A stretch of 64,000 nucleotides of DNA from Streptomyces caelestis (GCF_014205255.1 NZ_JACHNE010000001.1:1426001-1490000); one strand, 5' to 3'. Positions 13,387 to 22,727 are shown, counted from the first letter of the stretch. Notes: generated by a model not told the origin, from the sequence alone. Translations and numbers: made by a program.

Positions 13387-15093
13387 GTGGCTGAATCCGC
13401 CGCACTATCGGAGACGGGTGAGATGGACACAACGCTGCGAGGCGTCGGCGTCAGCCACGGTGTGGCGATCGGCGAGGTTCGGCACATGGGAACGGCGGTG
13501 CTGGAGCCGCCTGCGAAGCAGATCCCCGCGGAAGAGGCGGAGCGCGAACAGGGGCGCGCCCGCAAGGCCGTGGAGGCTGTGGCGGCCGACCTGATGGCAC
13601 GGGGCAACCTGGCGGGGGGTGAAGCCCAGGCGGTGCTCGAGGCACAGGCCATGATGGCCCAGGACCCCGAGCTGATGGCAGACGTGGAACGGCGGATCGA
13701 CGTCGGCAGCACGGCCGAGCGCGGGGTGTACGACGCCTTCGCCGCGTACCGCGAGCTGCTGGCGGGTGCCGGTGAGTACCTCGCCGGTCGTGTGGCCGAT
13801 CTCGACGATGTGCGGAATCGTATCGTCGCCCGTCTGCTGGGGGTGCCGATGCCGGGTGTGCCCGACAGCGACGAGCCCTATGTCCTTGTCGCCCGTGACC
13901 TCGCGCCTGCCGACACCGCGCTGCTGGACCCGACTCTGGTGCTCGGCTTCGTCACCGAGGAGGGCGGTCCGACCAGCCACAGTGCGATTCTGGCGCGGGC
14001 GCTCGGGGTGCCGGCCGTGGTCGCGCTTCCGGGTGCCGGCGAGCTCGCCGAAGGCACGATGATCGCCGTCGACGGCAGCACCGGCGAGATCTTCGTGGAC
14101 CCGAGCGATGAGAAGAAGGCTCAGCTCGAGGCCGCGGCCTCCGAGCGCAGGGCGGCGCTGGCGGCTTCGACCGGCCCCGGTGCCACCGCGGACGGTCACA
14201 AGGTGCCACTGCTCGCGAACATCGGCGGCCCTGCGGATGTGGAGGCAGCGGTCGAGGCCGGTGCCGAGGGTGTCGGACTCTTCCGCACCGAGTTCCTCTT
14301 CCTGGACGACAGCAAGCAGGCGCCGTCCGAGGAGAAGCAGGTCGCTGCGTACCGGCAGGTGCTGGAGGCGTTCCCCGAGGGGCGTGTCGTGGTGCGGGTG
14401 CTGGACGCGGGTGCGGACAAGCCGCTCGACTTTCTGACGCCGGCCGACGAGCCGAACCCGGCGCTCGGCGTGCGGGGGCTGCGGACGCTGCTGGATCACC
14501 CGGAGGTTCTGCGTACCCAGCTGACGGCGCTCGCGAAGGCCGCGGAAGGGCTGCCGGTCTACCTCGAGGTCATGGCCCCGATGGTCGCGGACCGCACCGA
14601 TGCCCGGGCTTTCGCGGACGCGTGCCGAGAGGCCGGGCTGCGGGCGAAGTTCGGCGCGATGGTCGAGATCCCGTCGGCCGCGCTCCGGGCGCGCTCGATT
14701 CTCCAGGAGGTCGAGTTCCTGTCGCTGGGGACGAACGACCTGGCGCAGTACACCTTCGCCGCCGACCGTCAGGTGGGTGCGGTCTCCCGTCTGCAGGATC
14801 CGTGGCAGCCCGCGCTGCTCGACCTGGTGGCGCTGTCCGCCGAGGCGGCGAAGGCCGAGGGCAAGAGCTGTGGCGTCTGTGGTGAGGCCGCGTCCGACCC
14901 GCTGCTCGCGTGTGTGCTGGCTGGTCTGGGCGTCACCTCTCTTTCGATGGGCGCGGCGTCGATTCCCTACGTCCGGGCCGCGCTGGCGAAGTACACGCTG
15001 GCGCAGTGCGAGCGGGCTGCTGCTGCGGCGCGGGCCACGGACAGCGCCGAGGACGCGCGCAGCGCGGCGCAGGCGGTGTTGTCGGGCGAGTGA
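13387..15093 (+). CDS. ptsI: PTS enzyme I (phosphoenolpyruvate-protein phosphotransferase)
   Basis: Enzyme I takes phosphate from PEP on a histidine and passes it to HPr. The active-site block 'GGPTSHSAILARALGVPAVV' is intact, the PEP-binding barrel shows 'GVGLFRTEFLF' and 'LGTNDLAQYTFAADR', and the C-terminal Cys in 'GVCGEAASDP' is present. Two starts are possible: GTG 13387 (568 residues, AGGAG ten bases upstream) and ATG 13423 (556 residues, GGGTGAG directly upstream). Homology begins at 'TTLRGVGVSHG', and 556 residues is the usual Streptomyces length, so 13423 may be the real start. It is the second gene of crr-ptsI. Confidence 0.95.
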   Translation: MAESAALSETGEMDTTLRGVGVSHGVAIGEVRHMGTAVLEPPAKQIPAEEAEREQGRARKAVEAVAADLMARGNLAGGEAQAVLEAQAMMAQDPELMADVERRIDVGSTAERGVYDAFAAYRELLAGAGEYLAGRVADLDDVRNRIVARLLGVPMPGVPDSDEPYVLVARDLAPADTALLDPTLVLGFVTEEGGPTSHSAILARALGVPAVVALPGAGELAEGTMIAVDGSTGEIFVDPSDEKKAQLEAAASERRAALAASTGPGATADGHKVPLLANIGGPADVEAAVEAGAEGVGLFRTEFLFLDDSKQAPSEEKQVAAYRQVLEAFPEGRVVVRVLDAGADKPLDFLTPADEPNPALGVRGLRTLLDHPEVLRTQLTALAKAAEGLPVYLEVMAPMVADRTDARAFADACREAGLRAKFGAMVEIPSAALRARSILQEVEFLSLGTNDLAQYTFAADRQVGAVSRLQDPWQPALLDLVALSAEAAKAEGKSCGVCGEAASDPLLACVLAGLGVTSLSMGAASIPYVRAALAKYTLAQCERAAAAARATDSAEDARSAAQAVLSGE

Positions 15094-15120
15094 GCCGGGC
15101 CTGACCGGCCGATGACTGCC

Positions 15121-15163
15121 CGGGCGGGGCGCTCCACTGCGGTGGGGCGCCCCGCCCGCTTTT
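15121..15163 (+). terminator. Terminator after ptsI
   Basis: An 11-bp GC stem (15121-15131 with 15148-15158, extended inward with one mismatch) is followed by CTTTTC. It lies 27 bp after the ptsI stop and touches the stop codon of the convergent gene, so it may serve both directions. Confidence 0.85.
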
Positions 15164-16053
15164 CAGTGGTTGTGTCCCTGTTCCGGTTGCACGTCTCCCA
15201 GGTCGGGCGGTTCGCAGTAATCGACGTTGGATTCGGGGGAGATCAGGTCGCCGGATTCCACGTCGGTGCAGTAGGCGTCGAAGACCTCTCCCGCGGTGAG
15301 GGGTTCGAGTCCGTATGCGCGCAGGCGCCAGCCGTAGACACGGTCGGGGCTGCCTGGGGCGCTGGCTCGGATGACGAGTCCTCCGGGGCTTTCGGTGGCC
15401 AGGCCGAGGGCCAGGACCGTGGTGAACTCGAGGGCTTCCGTCTCGTCCAGTTTGACGGCGCCGCCGGTGTCGGCGACGTGGAGGGCGGCGACGAGGGTCT
15501 CGGGCGGTCCGGTGACGCTGCACACGAGGTGCCGGTTGCCGGACGGGGCCGTGTCGAGGATGCGGACGAGGAGGTCCGAGGCCCGGGCGAAGGCGGCGCG
15601 TCCGATGTCTTCGCCGCAGGAGGTGCAGGCGCCCAGGCGAGCGAGGAGTGTGGTCGCGTACTCCCAGGTGGCCTGCCGCACGGCCTCATCGACGAGGGCC
15701 GGGAGCAGGTCGGACAGAGGCTGGCCCTCGTACGGAAGGGTCGGGCCTGTGACCGCGAGTCGTGCCGTGAAGCGTGTGCGGCTCGACGGGTTGTCGGGGT
15801 CGAGGCCGTTTTGGGTGCAGAACTCGGCGTACTCCTCGGGGTCGAAGAGGGCCACGGTGGTGTGGCTGCCTTGGAGGGCACGTGTCCTGAGGAGGCCTTC
15901 CACATGCTTGAGGTAGGCCGCGTGGTCGTCGAAGGTGAAGCTGCGGTAGCGCCGCATGGCCAGGAAGTCGTGCTCGTCGGTGAGCAGGCCGAGGGTGCCG
16001 GCGATTTCGCGGCGCAGGACGCGTCGCATGGTCCGGCTGTCGGTGTGCGTCAT
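15163..16053 (-). CDS. Hypothetical protein
   Basis: I do not recognise the family. The 296-residue reading begins at ATG 16053, preceded by AGGGGGAA; an upstream in-frame codon at 16086 has no comparable site. The protein is soluble, acidic towards the C-terminus and without signal peptide or membrane helices. It begins with a charged helical stretch ('MRRVLRREIAGTLGLLTDEHDF'), has an isolated 'CTSCGED' pair of cysteines near the middle and ends in a His/Gln/Pro-rich tail. The sequence 'LFDPEEYAEFC' suggests a folded helical domain. It stands alone, convergent with ptsI. Codon use and third-position GC are like its neighbours, which supports coding. Confidence 0.75.
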   Translation of the reverse strand: MTHTDSRTMRRVLRREIAGTLGLLTDEHDFLAMRRYRSFTFDDHAAYLKHVEGLLRTRALQGSHTTVALFDPEEYAEFCTQNGLDPDNPSSRTRFTARLAVTGPTLPYEGQPLSDLLPALVDEAVRQATWEYATTLLARLGACTSCGEDIGRAAFARASDLLVRILDTAPSGNRHLVCSVTGPPETLVAALHVADTGGAVKLDETEALEFTTVLALGLATESPGGLVIRASAPGSPDRVYGWRLRAYGLEPLTAGEVFDAYCTDVESGDLISPESNVDYCEPPDLGDVQPEQGHNH

Positions 16054-16228
16054 TGTTCCCCCTGTGCACGGTCGATCAATGCTCACTCACAGTAATCGGT
16101 GGCACTGACAACGGGCGCTGGGCAGGGGATCGGTATCCGGATGAGGACATAACTGCAGGTCAGCTGCCGGGTGGTTAACGTGATCGCGTCAACAGACATG
16201 GTGACGAAGAGTGTTCGAGTGGTGCTGG

Positions 16229-18196
16229 TCAGGGGCGTTTGCGGGCCAGGTCCTCGTAGAAGCTCAGCAGGTCGAGGTTGTCGATGGAGCCCGGGTTGAC
16301 CGCCTTCTCCAGCGGCGTTCCCTGGAGGAGGCGTTTGACCGGGACCTCGATGCGTTTGCCGGTCAGGGTGTGGGGGACGCCGGGTACTTCGATGATCTCG
16401 TCGGGGACGTGGCGTGGTGACAGTTGTTCGCGGATGGTCTGCTTGATGCGGTTCAGCAGGGCCTCGTCGAGGACGGCTCCGGGGACGAGGTGCACGAAGA
16501 GGGGCATCCAGTAGCCGCCGTCGGGCTGTTCGATGCCGATGACGAGGGATTCCCTGATCTCGGGGAGGCGCTCCACGGCCTCGTAGATGTCGGCGGAGCC
16601 CATGCGTACGCCTTGGCGGTTGAGCGTGGAGTCGGAGCGGCCGTGGATGACGACGGATCCGCGGGAGGTGACGGTGATCCAGTCGCCGTGCCGCCATACG
16701 CCGGGATACGTGTCGAAGTAGCTGTCGTGGTAGCGGCTGCCGTCGGGGTCGTTCCAGAAGTGGATGGGCATCGACGGCATGGGGTTGGTGACCACGAGTT
16801 CGCCGACCTCGTCGATCAGGGGGGTGCCGTTCGGGTCCCAGGACTGGAGGTCGGTGCCGAGGCAGGGGGCCTGGAGTTCGCCGACGTGGACCGGGAGGGT
16901 CGGTACGGCTCCGGCGAAGCAGGAGCACACGTCCGTGCCGCCGCTGACGGAGGCGATCCACAGGTTGTCGCGCACCTCGCCGTGGAGCCAGCGGAAGCCG
17001 TCGGGGGGCAGGGGCGAGCCGGTGGTGGCGACGCACTGGACGGAGGAGAGGTCGAAGTCGCGGGACGGGTGTACGTCCGCCTTGCGGCAGGCCATGACGT
17101 AGGCGGCCGAGGTGCCGTAGAGGGTGGCCTTGGTGCGTTCGGCGATGCGCCACTGGGCGCCGGTGTCCGGGTAGCCGGGGCTGCCGTCGTAGAGGACGAT
17201 CGTGGTGCCGGTGAGCAGGCCGGAGACGAGGAAGTTCCACATCATCCAGCCGGTCGACGTGTACCAGAAGAAGCGGTCCTCGGGGCCCAGGTCGCAGTGC
17301 AGGCCGAGTTGCTTGAGGTGCTCGACCAGGATGCCGCCCTGGGACTGGACGATGGCCTTGGGCAGGCCGGTGGTGCCGGAGGAGTAGAGCACCCACAGGG
17401 GGTGGTCGAAGGGCACCTGCTCGAAGACGGGGTCCGTGTCGGCGGAGGTGAGGGCCGACCAGTCCAGGGCGCCCTCGGGTGTCTCGGTGCCGAGGAGGGG
17501 GATGTGGACGACGGCACGCAGGGTGGGCAGTTCGCGGCGCAGTTCGGCGACGACCTCGCGCCGGTCGTGCTCCTTGCCGCCGTAGCGGTAGCCGTCGACC
17601 GTGAACAGCAGGACGGGTTCGACCTGCTGGAAGCGGTCGAGGACGCTGCGGGCGCCGAAGTCGGGCGCGCAGGACGTCCAGACGGCGCCGACGGCGGCTG
17701 TCGCGAGGAGGGCGACCACGGCCTCCGGGATGTTGGGGAGGTAGCCGCTGACGCGGTCTCCTGGGCGTACGCCGAGGGCGCGCAGCTCGGCGGCCAGGGA
17801 GCTGACCTGGCGGCGCAGCTCGGCCCAGGTGACGGGGCTTGGTTCGTGCGTCTCGTCGACGTGCAGGAGGGCCGGTTCGTCGGCGCGGGTGTCGGCCGCG
17901 CGGAGGGCGTGTTCGGCGTAGTTGAGGGTCGCCCCGGGGAACCACTGGGCGCCCGGCATCGAACGGTCGCCGAGCACGCGCGCGTAGGGCGTCGAGAAAC
18001 GGACGTCGAACCACTCCGTGACGGCTTTCCAGAAGGTGTCCAGCTCGTCGACGGACCAGCGCTGGAGGGCCGCGTAGCCGCCCTCGGCGGGGGCGCCGTG
18101 GTGCTCGGCTGCCCAGGCCTGGAACCTGGTGATCCGTGCCCGGGCGATGCGCTCGGGGTCTGGCTGCCAGAGCGGCTGAGGACTAGCGGTCGACAT
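16229..18196 (-). CDS. Acetoacetyl-CoA synthetase
   Basis: This 655-residue ANL-superfamily enzyme has the AMP-binding signature 'YSSGTTGLPKAIVQS' and the acetoacetyl-CoA synthetase N-terminus ('WQPDPERI', 'ARITRF', 'LNYAEH'). Its 'GGTDVCSCFAG' loop replaces the acetyl-CoA synthetase equivalent. It activates acetoacetate to acetoacetyl-CoA with ATP in the cytoplasm, feeding ketone-body or lipid carbon into central metabolism. The start is ATG 18196 with GGGAG upstream; length matches the family (about 650-670). It is divergent from the GH31 gene across 212 bp and has no partner in an operon. Confidence 0.9.
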   Translation of the reverse strand: MSTASPQPLWQPDPERIARARITRFQAWAAEHHGAPAEGGYAALQRWSVDELDTFWKAVTEWFDVRFSTPYARVLGDRSMPGAQWFPGATLNYAEHALRAADTRADEPALLHVDETHEPSPVTWAELRRQVSSLAAELRALGVRPGDRVSGYLPNIPEAVVALLATAAVGAVWTSCAPDFGARSVLDRFQQVEPVLLFTVDGYRYGGKEHDRREVVAELRRELPTLRAVVHIPLLGTETPEGALDWSALTSADTDPVFEQVPFDHPLWVLYSSGTTGLPKAIVQSQGGILVEHLKQLGLHCDLGPEDRFFWYTSTGWMMWNFLVSGLLTGTTIVLYDGSPGYPDTGAQWRIAERTKATLYGTSAAYVMACRKADVHPSRDFDLSSVQCVATTGSPLPPDGFRWLHGEVRDNLWIASVSGGTDVCSCFAGAVPTLPVHVGELQAPCLGTDLQSWDPNGTPLIDEVGELVVTNPMPSMPIHFWNDPDGSRYHDSYFDTYPGVWRHGDWITVTSRGSVVIHGRSDSTLNRQGVRMGSADIYEAVERLPEIRESLVIGIEQPDGGYWMPLFVHLVPGAVLDEALLNRIKQTIREQLSPRHVPDEIIEVPGVPHTLTGKRIEVPVKRLLQGTPLEKAVNPGSIDNLDLLSFYEDLARKRP

Positions 18197-18408
18197 GGTC
18201 GGCTCCCGGACTGTGCGCGTCGTGTGCGTCCTCCGCGCACGGGCTGGGGTGTGCGCGTGACGCGGCTGGCACGGACAATGCCATGTGATCGACTTCGGCA
18301 CCAGGGTGCGCCCCACATAGTCCGTGTCGTGAAGATGTGGTCGTGGCACAGGTGAACGGCAGTTGAACGACACGCGCGCGTGGGGCGGTCAGTGGCAGGG
18401 TGAGCAGC

Positions 18409-20787
18409 ATGAACGGTCGTGACCTGGTGCGTTCGGTGATAGCGGTGGGTTCGGTGGGCGCGGCGCAGGGTGTGCGTACCGTACGAGCAGCGTGGCGCAG
18501 GCGGCGGGCCGACGCCACCGGACTGCCGTCGCGGGGGGCGGAGCGTGCGCGGGTGCCCGGGGCCGTGCAGGAGGTGGAGCCGGGGCCGGGGGGCGGTGTC
18601 GTCCGGTTCAGCCGGTCGGAGCTGCGGATTCTGGTCGCCGTGAACGGCGCCGTCTTCTACGGCTGGGACGGGGCGGAGCCCGAGCCGTCGTACGCGCTGG
18701 CCGGCCGGTGTCCTGAGGCGGATCCCCGGGCGGTGCTGGAGCCGGACAAGGACGGTGGCTGGCGGGTGGTGGCCGAGCGGGTGACGGTCGTCGTGTCGCG
18801 GCACGGCGCGGTGGAAGTGCGCACCCCCGGTGGTGTGACCCTGCGCCGCGATCTGCCGCCGCGGTGGTGGGAGCCGGTCGGCGGCGGCCCGGCGCGGTGG
18901 ATGCAGCGGTCGGAGGTGGCTGCCGACGCGCGGTTCTTCGGGCTCGGTGGTCGGGCTGCGGGTCCTCGGCTGCCGGACGGGACGTACCGGCTGTGGAACA
19001 CCGACCCCGGTTATGCCTTCGGGCCTGGTGACGACCCGCTGTACATCACGATGCCGGTGCAGATGGTCGTGTCCGACGGCGGTACGCATCTGGTGTTCCA
19101 CGACAGTTCGTGGGACGGCACGGTGACGCTGCGGGAGGGCGAGGAGGGCGCCGGTTCCGGGCACGACCGGGCCGGGACGAGCGAGCTGCGGATGGACGGC
19201 GGTCCACTGCGCTGCTGGGTGATGGTGGGCGCCCCCGCGCGCGTGCTGCTCGCCTGGGCCTCACTCACCGGCGCGCCGGCACTGCCGCCCGCGTGGGCAC
19301 TCGGGCACCACCACGCGCGGTGGGGGTTCGGCAGCGAGCAGGAGGTGCGGCGGATCGTCGCGGGGTATCTGGAGCGTGGTCTGCCGCTCGACGCCGTGCA
19401 CCTGGACATCGACCATTTCGACGCGCATCAGGTGTTCACCGTCGACCAGGACCGCTTCCCGAAGCTGCCCGTTCTGGCCGAGGAACTCCGGCGGGACGGC
19501 ATTCGCCTGGTGTCGATCGTCGACGCGGCCGTGAAGGCCCTGCCCGGCAATGCCGTGTACGACGGTGGGACGGCTGAGGACGCGTTCGTGCGGGATGCCT
19601 CGGGGCAGGTCGTGCAGGGGGTCGTGTGGCCTGGGGATGCCGTGTTTCCCGATTTCACGCACGCGCGCGTGCGTGAATGGTGGGGCGGTCTCTACGAGGA
19701 GCGGCTCGCGCAGGGCTTCTCGGGTTTCTGGCATGACATGAACGAGCCCACGTCGTTCACCGCCTTCGGGGAGTCGACGCTGCCACGTTCGGCGTGGCAC
19801 TCCCTGGAGGGGCGGGGCGGTGACCATCGTGAGGCGCACAACGTGTACGCGCTGTGCATGGCCAGGGCCGGCTTCGAAGGGCTGCGGAAACTCACGCCCC
19901 AGGAGCGGCCGTTCCTGTTCTCCCGCTCGGGATGGGCCGGCATGCAGCGCTACGGCGGGACCTGGTCCGGGGACGTGGCCACCGGCTGGCCGGGACTGCG
20001 GGCGTCCTTGGCGCTGGTGATGGGGCTCGGGCTGTGCGGCGTGCCGTACTCGGGGCCGGACATCGGAGGCTTCGACGGGGCCCCCTCCCCCGAGCTGTTC
20101 CTGCGGTGGTTCCAGCTGGGTGCGTACCTGCCGCTGTTCCGTACGCACGCGAGTCTGCGGGCGGGGCGCAGGGAGCCGTGGGAGTTCGGTGCCGAGGTGC
20201 TGAAGCACGCGCGCGTGGCGCTCGTCGAACGCCGGCGGCTGCTGCCGTACTTCATGACGCTGGCGCACCTGGCGCGGCGTACCGGAGCGCCCTATGTGCG
20301 GCCCCTGTGGTGGGCGGCGCCGGAGGAGCGGGCGCTGCGTGACTGCGGGGACGCCTTCCTGCTGGGCGACTGCCTGCTGGTGGCGCCGGTGCTCGACCCG
20401 GGCGCGGACCGGCGTGCCGTACAGCTGCCGCGGGGGCGCTGGTACGACACAGCGACGGAGCGGGCATACGAAGGGCCGGCGCAGGTGCTCGTCGACGCGC
20501 CTCTGTCGCGGATCCCGGTGTTCGCGCGCGCGGGTGCGGTGCTTCCCGTACGCGGGGAGGACGGCGGGCTGGAGCTGGAGGTGTGGGCGCCCGCCCCGGG
20601 ACGGACCGGGGGCGGGCTGGTCGTCCCGGACGGGGGCGAGGGGTGGGACGAGCCGGAGATCGAGCGCTACACGGCTCGGTGGATGGGCTCGCGGGTGGTC
20701 GTCGAGCGGGAGGGTGAGAACGGTGGGGGCGAACCGTCCCACCCGGTGCGCGTCCGCGGGGCCGGGAACGCTGAAGTTCAGATGTAG
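18409..20787 (+). CDS. Glycoside hydrolase family 31, probable alpha-glucosidase
   Basis: The protein is 792 residues from ATG 18409; GTG 18400 is an alternative three codons upstream. GH31 hallmarks are present: 'HLDIDHFDAHQVFTVDQDRFP', the nucleophile motif 'GFWHDMNEPTSF' and the acid/base block 'RSGWAGMQRYGGTWSGDVATGW'. A beta-sandwich N-terminal domain (about 60-270) and C-terminal beta domains flank the barrel. No Sec signal peptide is evident, so it is probably cytoplasmic. Family members remove alpha-linked glucose from maltose-type oligosaccharides; the exact linkage cannot be read. Its last ten bases overlap the convergent Nudix gene. The coding region contains a perfect 24-bp palindrome (19654-19677). 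Confidence 0.9.
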   Translation: MNGRDLVRSVIAVGSVGAAQGVRTVRAAWRRRRADATGLPSRGAERARVPGAVQEVEPGPGGGVVRFSRSELRILVAVNGAVFYGWDGAEPEPSYALAGRCPEADPRAVLEPDKDGGWRVVAERVTVVVSRHGAVEVRTPGGVTLRRDLPPRWWEPVGGGPARWMQRSEVAADARFFGLGGRAAGPRLPDGTYRLWNTDPGYAFGPGDDPLYITMPVQMVVSDGGTHLVFHDSSWDGTVTLREGEEGAGSGHDRAGTSELRMDGGPLRCWVMVGAPARVLLAWASLTGAPALPPAWALGHHHARWGFGSEQEVRRIVAGYLERGLPLDAVHLDIDHFDAHQVFTVDQDRFPKLPVLAEELRRDGIRLVSIVDAAVKALPGNAVYDGGTAEDAFVRDASGQVVQGVVWPGDAVFPDFTHARVREWWGGLYEERLAQGFSGFWHDMNEPTSFTAFGESTLPRSAWHSLEGRGGDHREAHNVYALCMARAGFEGLRKLTPQERPFLFSRSGWAGMQRYGGTWSGDVATGWPGLRASLALVMGLGLCGVPYSGPDIGGFDGAPSPELFLRWFQLGAYLPLFRTHASLRAGRREPWEFGAEVLKHARVALVERRRLLPYFMTLAHLARRTGAPYVRPLWWAAPEERALRDCGDAFLLGDCLLVAPVLDPGADRRAVQLPRGRWYDTATERAYEGPAQVLVDAPLSRIPVFARAGAVLPVRGEDGGLELEVWAPAPGRTGGGLVVPDGGEGWDEPEIERYTARWMGSRVVVEREGENGGGEPSHPVRVRGAGNAEVQM

Positions 20788-21314
20788 CGGCCCTCGAACC
20801 AGGCCCGTACGGCCACGGTGTGCAGGGGGAAGGCGAGTTCCTCCGCCCTGCGCAGGAGGTGCCAGCCCTCCGTCTCACCCGTGGCGGCGGAGGGCGGCAG
20901 ACTCTCGACAGGGCGTTCCGGGAGGAGGCCGAACAGCAGCAGGTGTCCGTCGGGCGAGCTCATCGCATCGACGAGGCGTACGTCGCGACCGGCCGCGTCG
21001 ATGCCGGTTTCCTCCTTGAGTTCGCGTACGACGGCCTGCCGCCAGTCCTCCCGGTCGTCGATGTAGCCGCCGGGCAGGGCGATGCCCCCGCGCGCGGGAG
21101 CGACGGTTCGGGTGATGACGACCAAGGCGGTGCCCTTGGTGTCGTACACGGGCTGGAGGGCCACCGCGACCGGGAGGGGATTGCGGTAGGCCACGCTGCC
21201 GCACGCCGGGCAGGTGCGGGGCCAGCCGGAGACGCCCTCTCCGTAGGGCGCGCCGCAGCTCGAACAGTGGGAGCCCGGCGCGGAGTTGGAACTGGAGTGC
21301 TGAGTTTCGGACAC
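20778..21314 (-). CDS. Nudix hydrolase with N-terminal zinc ribbon
   Basis: The 178-residue protein has a CxxC...CxxC ribbon at about residues 17-38, followed by a Nudix domain with the complete Gx5Ex7REUxEExGU box, read as 'GGYIDDRED' then 'VVRELKEETGI'. This architecture resembles NUDT14/NudC-like and ribbon-containing Nudix proteins that hydrolyse nucleoside diphosphate derivatives. The substrate is not deducible. It starts at ATG 21314 and its 3' end overlaps the GH31 gene by ten bases tail to tail. Confidence 0.88.
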   Translation of the reverse strand: MSETQHSSSNSAPGSHCSSCGAPYGEGVSGWPRTCPACGSVAYRNPLPVAVALQPVYDTKGTALVVITRTVAPARGGIALPGGYIDDREDWRQAVVRELKEETGIDAAGRDVRLVDAMSSPDGHLLLFGLLPERPVESLPPSAATGETEGWHLLRRAEELAFPLHTVAVRAWFEGRYI

Positions 21315-21361
21315 GCGGCGGACTGTAGCCGATCACGGAGAGGGCGTCTGCGGCGGGCGGC

Positions 21362-22171
21362 TCAGTGAGCGCTGGTGAGCGCCTTCCTGGACACGGGGAA
21401 GTCGAAGTAGGTGTCCGGGTAGGGCTCGGGCTTGTAGGTGTAGTGCCACCACTCCTCTGCCAGGTTCACGAAGCCGAGGCCTTCCAGGGTGCTCTTGAGC
21501 AGCAGCCGGTTGGCGCGTTGTCCGCCCTGGACGCGTGGGTCGAGGGTGTGGGAGAGGGTGTCGAAGCAGTCGAAGCCGGTCCCCATGTCGACGGAGTTGT
21601 CGGGGAACCGCTCCTCCAGGGGTGCGAAGCACGGCACGAGGGGCTCTCCGGGGTGGTACGGCCGGGTCGGCTTCGCCGGCAGTTTCACGAGGGTGACGTC
21701 CAGGGTCGATCCGCGGCTGTGGCCGGACTTCTCGGCGATGTAGCCGTCGGCGAACAGCCGGGTCTTGTCGACGTTCGGGTAGAACTCGTCCTTCATGGCC
21801 TGGTCGTCGAGGTCCTTGGCCCAGCGGACGAAGTGGTCCACCGCGCGCTGCGGCCGGTAGCAGTCGTACACCTTGAGTGTGTAGCCCTGGGACAGCAGCT
21901 TCGTCTGGGCCCTGTGGAGGGCTTGGGCGGCGGGGCGGGTAAGGACGCAGATCGGCTGGACGTAGCCGTCGATGCGCTCACCGACGAAGTTGTGCGGGGT
22001 GAAGTAGCGGATCTCCTGAAGGATCGTGGGGTCCACGCTTCTCAGGGTCACGAAGTCCCTGGGCGCCTGGGGCCCGGTCTCGGCCTGGGCGGTTGCGGCG
22101 GGGGCGGTCGCCGCCAGCAGGGCGGCGAAGGCGGTGATCAGGCCGCGCGCCACGGTGGTGAGTCGTGTCAT
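21362..22171 (-). CDS. Secreted VanX-like D-Ala-D-Ala dipeptidase (peptidase M15D)
   Basis: The 269-residue protein starts at ATG 22171 and has a typical Sec signal peptide (basic 'MTRLTTVARG', a hydrophobic core, cleavage after 'ATAQA' near residue 31). The mature part has both VanX metal and catalytic motifs: SxHxxGxxxD as 'SGHSRGSTLD' and ExWH as 'EEWWHY'. VanX hydrolyses D-Ala-D-Ala; cytoplasmic VanX serves glycopeptide resistance, but an exported version more likely trims or recycles D-Ala-D-Ala outside the membrane. No vanA/vanH-type genes adjoin it, so a resistance role is not supported here. It is divergent from the DUF35 gene. Confidence 0.87.
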   Translation of the reverse strand: MTRLTTVARGLITAFAALLAATAPAATAQAETGPQAPRDFVTLRSVDPTILQEIRYFTPHNFVGERIDGYVQPICVLTRPAAQALHRAQTKLLSQGYTLKVYDCYRPQRAVDHFVRWAKDLDDQAMKDEFYPNVDKTRLFADGYIAEKSGHSRGSTLDVTLVKLPAKPTRPYHPGEPLVPCFAPLEERFPDNSVDMGTGFDCFDTLSHTLDPRVQGGQRANRLLLKSTLEGLGFVNLAEEWWHYTYKPEPYPDTYFDFPVSRKALTSAH

Positions 22172-22242
22172 GGCTCTTGCGTCTACCAGGAGACGGTCCC
22201 GCCGGGGAAGGGATGTAGAAGTCCGGAAAGCCGTGGCAGACT

Positions 22243-22259
22243 TCTGACGTTCCGTCAGA
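22243..22259. promoter_or_regulatory. Inverted repeat, candidate operator of the DUF35/thiolase pair
   Basis: TCTGACG-TTC-CGTCAGA has perfect 7-bp arms around 3 bp. It sits 21 bp before the DUF35 start in the divergent region shared with the vanX-like gene. The form is typical of a dimeric TetR-family operator, but no TetR gene is adjacent. Confidence 0.6.
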
Positions 22260-22280
22260 TACGGTCTGCGGGGAGGCACT

Positions 22281-22727
22281 GTGGCGCGTACACGAACGCC
22301 CGTGGTGGTGGGGTGGTTCACCGGGGAGGGGGATGGTTTCCGGCTGCTCGGCACGCGTTGCGCGGCGTGCGCCTCGGTCTTCTTCCCCCGTGAGGACCAT
22401 CACTGCCGCAACCCGGCCTGCGCGGGCGGGGCTTTGGTGGAGGTCCCGCTGTCGCGGCGTGGTCGCGTCTGGTCGTATACGGACAGCCGGTATCGGCCAC
22501 CGTCACCCTACGTGAGCGATCCGGAACTTCCGTGGGATCCGTGCGCGTTGATCGCTGTGGAGCTGGAGGCCGAGCGGATCGTGGTGCTGGGACAGGCTGC
22601 TCCCGGGGTCACCGTCGCGGACCTGACGGTGGGCATGGAGGTGGAGGTCGTGCCCGGCGTGCTCCACGAGGACACGGAAACGACCTGGACGACGTGGCAC
22701 TGGCGGCCGACGGGGGTGAAGGCGTGA
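22281..22727 (+). CDS. DUF35 OB-fold acyl-CoA-binding protein (ChsH2-like)
   Basis: The 148-residue protein begins at GTG 22281, eight bases after GGGGAGG. It shows the rubredoxin-like zinc ribbon ('CAAC' about residue 30, 'CRNPAC' about 45) followed by an OB-fold with 'GRVWSYTD' and 'VGMEVEVV' strands. DUF35 proteins form obligate complexes with thiolase-like proteins, binding the CoA substrate; the best known is ChsH2 with Ltp2 in steroid side-chain retro-aldol cleavage. The following thiolase-like gene overlaps it by four bases (GTGA), so a two-subunit enzyme is likely. The steroid role is only an analogy: no other steroid genes are nearby. Confidence 0.87.
   Translation: MARTRTPVVVGWFTGEGDGFRLLGTRCAACASVFFPREDHHCRNPACAGGALVEVPLSRRGRVWSYTDSRYRPPSPYVSDPELPWDPCALIAVELEAERIVVLGQAAPGVTVADLTVGMEVEVVPGVLHEDTETTWTTWHWRPTGVKA

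Noticed and set aside
21362..22171. Vancomycin-resistance gene cluster
   Set aside because: Only a VanX-like protein with an export signal is present; no vanH, vanA, vanR or vanS neighbours.
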